Below are positions 55,130-56,284 of a DNA stretch of 56,284 nt, piece by piece. The stretch is taken from positions 81,763-138,046 of the forward strand of contig NZ_LMGJ01000038.1 of assembly GCF_001427385.1 (NCBI RefSeq), written 5' to 3'. Below the pieces are notes generated by a model. That model searched no databases. It was not told the origin of the DNA and worked only from the letters and a program-made list of their open reading frames with translations. This DNA is from Mesorhizobium sp. Root157 (GTDB lineage Bacteria; Pseudomonadota; Alphaproteobacteria; Rhizobiales; Rhizobiaceae). A program made the position numbers and the translations under genes. Numbering within the stretch: the first letter of the stretch is position 1; every line of letters starts with the position of its first letter.

Positions 55130-55417
55130 CTACCAGTCAAGCCCTCGAAGAAGCTCATGCCATTCAGGGTTGATCTTTTCGATCAGATCGATCTTCCATT
55201 GCCGCCGCCAACGCTTGAGCGACTTCTCGCGCTGGATGGCATCGCGCATATCGAAATGCTCCTCGTACCAGACGAGCCTCTGTACGCCGTAGCGGGCCGT
55301 AAACCAGGCCCCATTCCCCTCCTTGTGTTCTGGAATGCGGCGAGCGAGGTCGTTTGTCACCCCGATATAGATGATGCCGCGCATCTGGCTTGCGGTCATG
55401 TAGACATAGCCGGTCAT
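55130..55417 (-). CDS. GIY-YIG nuclease superfamily protein
   Basis: The 95-residue protein is a stand-alone GIY-YIG domain: YVYMTASQMRGIIYIGVTND, then ARRIPEHKEG, RLVWYEEHFDMRDAIQREKS and a Trp-rich end. These UvrC-like small proteins (YhbQ type) are common in rhizobia, often near repeats, and cleave branched DNA in related cases. The catalytic Arg is probably in LARRIPEHK. It sits right next to a dispersed repeat. Confidence 0.9.
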   Translation of the reverse strand: MTGYVYMTASQMRGIIYIGVTNDLARRIPEHKEGNGAWFTARYGVQRLVWYEEHFDMRDAIQREKSLKRWRRQWKIDLIEKINPEWHELLRGLDW

Positions 55418-55575
55418 ACCCGAATGCTATTCCCGCCCCGCCCAAAAGCAAATTCCCTGAAGCCGGGACACGCTCACAACCACTCACCCCAATCCCACCA
55501 CCTTCCAGTTGCACCTGGTTCGTAGAGTCCCTGCCCGACTCGCCATACGCCTGTGTTCTCAACAGGAGAACGACA

Positions 55576-55758
55576 ATGGCAAGTTGCAAGAGCACGAACG
55601 GCGACACATGGGAAATCTACTCCGCAACCGACGGCTGGCGCTGGCGGCGCACCGCCGCCAATGGCCGGATCTTCGGTTCGGCCACCCAGGGCTATTCCAA
55701 CAGGCAGGACTGCATCGACAATGCCCGCCGCAACGGCATGACCTGCAATCCGGCGTGA
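55576..55758 (+). CDS. Small DUF1508-like protein
   Basis: The 60-residue product SCKSTNGDTWEIYSATDGWR followed by ANGRIFGSATQGYSNRQDCI resembles a single DUF1508 (YegP) repeat, a small beta-alpha domain of unknown role. AGGAG lies 9 nt before the ATG at 55576. Three Cys residues are unusual for the family. Confidence 0.7.
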   Translation: MASCKSTNGDTWEIYSATDGWRWRRTAANGRIFGSATQGYSNRQDCIDNARRNGMTCNPA

Positions 55759-56058
55759 TAACTGATCGTTGGGCTCTGACCCGTGTGGCTGAAACGTGCA
55801 CGGGTCTGTTGTCGGAATTCAATTACCCCCTCTGTTTCCTCTCACTTTTCCAAAAATTTTTATCCCCACCCTCTGCGCCTCCCGCATACTCTCCCCATCG
55901 CCCTTGCGGGAGACCTAGTGCGCACCGGGTATCAGGGAAGGGCGACGGTGCCGGGCTGGTCGTCTGCGGTAGGCGGCTGGGTGATGAGCCCCCAAGTTCG
56001 GCCCTCGAACCGGGCATCGTGTGCCGGCGGGTATCTATCCACCGCATGGCCGTTGCGC

Positions 56059-56284
56059 CGGTTGAGGGAAGCCACCGGACGGGCGGCCGCAAGGTCGCAT
56101 ATTTACTTAAACGAGCGTCCGAACGGCCGCCCGTCTTCCCGACCTCTCAACCGAGGTCAGTTCTTTGACAATGGCCAGACGGCAATGCCGGGCGTGGCAA
56201 CCATACAGCACGAACTCCGATAGCCGTCTGGCCATCCGGGGTCCCCGCCAGCGACGAGCGCAGCGAGCGAGCTTAAAGGCGGGG
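56059..56284. other. Strongly structured non-coding region at the right edge
   Basis: Three stem-loops are visible. The first has CGGTTGAGGGAAG (56059-56071) against CTTCC..CTCAACCG (56135-56153) with an inner perfect ACGGGCGGCC/GGCCGCCCGT (56079-56088, 56125-56134). The second is a 13-bp pair ATGGCCAGACGGC/GCCGTCTGGCCAT (56171-56183, 56223-56235). The third is CCCCGCC/GGCGGGG (56243-56249, 56278-56284). No protein reading frame is convincing from 55759 to the end. It could be a structured RNA or a palindromic repeat cut by the window. Confidence 0.5.

Noticed and set aside
55130..55417. Homing endonuclease inside an intron
   Set aside because: The GIY-YIG protein is a short stand-alone UvrC-like domain with no flanking split gene or intron structure.

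Overview
The window is a 56 kb chromosomal segment from an alphaproteobacterium. It is most likely a member of the Hyphomicrobiales close to Mesorhizobium or Aminobacter. The evidence is high-GC coding with strong third-position bias, a bacterial NDUFA12 (complex I accessory) protein, DUF2155, DUF3126 and DUF982 proteins, a TGA-N9-TCA RirA-type iron operator, a B12-dependent ribonucleotide reductase with a class I PHA synthase, and several dispersed palindromic intergenic repeats of the rhizobial kind. The genus is an inference.

Layout. From 0 to 14 kb the window is mostly housekeeping: an IscU/SufU-like scaffold, folE, hisI, a patatin-like lipase, recJ, glpX, two small stress or membrane proteins, hom, an AlaC/DAP-type aminotransferase, a small lipoprotein, phaC, a DUF882/M15 lipoprotein and tRNA-Glu(TTC). 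From about 14 to 30.7 kb lies an accessory block that starts just after the tRNA and, apart from the Sel1-like gene at its edge, is entirely on the minus strand. From 30.9 to 56 kb housekeeping genes return: map, radC, DUF2155, NDUFA12, panBC, gatB, an iron(III) ABC transporter (fbpC-fbpA-fbpB), CBS, rhomboid, PAS and PilZ proteins, a periplasmic transglutaminase-like protein, a gamma-carbonic anhydrase homologue, cysE and nrdJ. The last 2 kb hold a few small accessory genes and structured non-coding DNA.

The most interesting part is the accessory block. Read on the minus strand it gives haoA (octaheme hydroxylamine dehydrogenase family) - haoB - a MocR-type regulator - ccmF - ccmG - ccmH - ccmI - hemA (5-aminolevulinate synthase) - ccmE - a small ORF. 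From mocR downward, neighbouring genes overlap or lie within 4 nt of each other. This looks like a self-contained module: an eight-heme periplasmic enzyme, its partner HaoB, late cytochrome c maturation factors, the committed heme-synthesis enzyme, and a PLP-binding transcription factor. Hydroxylamine is a classic reagent for PLP aldimines, so the regulator could sense the substrate directly; this is a hypothesis. No cytochrome c554 or cM552 gene accompanies haoAB, so the electron route is unknown.

Next to it (15.0-18.8 kb) is a second accessory system: a Slam-like (type XI secretion) outer-membrane protein, a TbpB-like lipoprotein cargo split by an apparent single-base frameshift, and a LuxR-type regulator.

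Other points of note are a hairpin that masks the ribosome binding site of the transglutaminase-like gene, NrdR-like boxes ahead of nrdJ, intrinsic terminators placed between the binding-protein gene and its partner in both the fbp and Slam loci, several repeat families, and a strongly folded non-coding stretch at the right end. No CRISPR array, transposase or integrase gene was seen.
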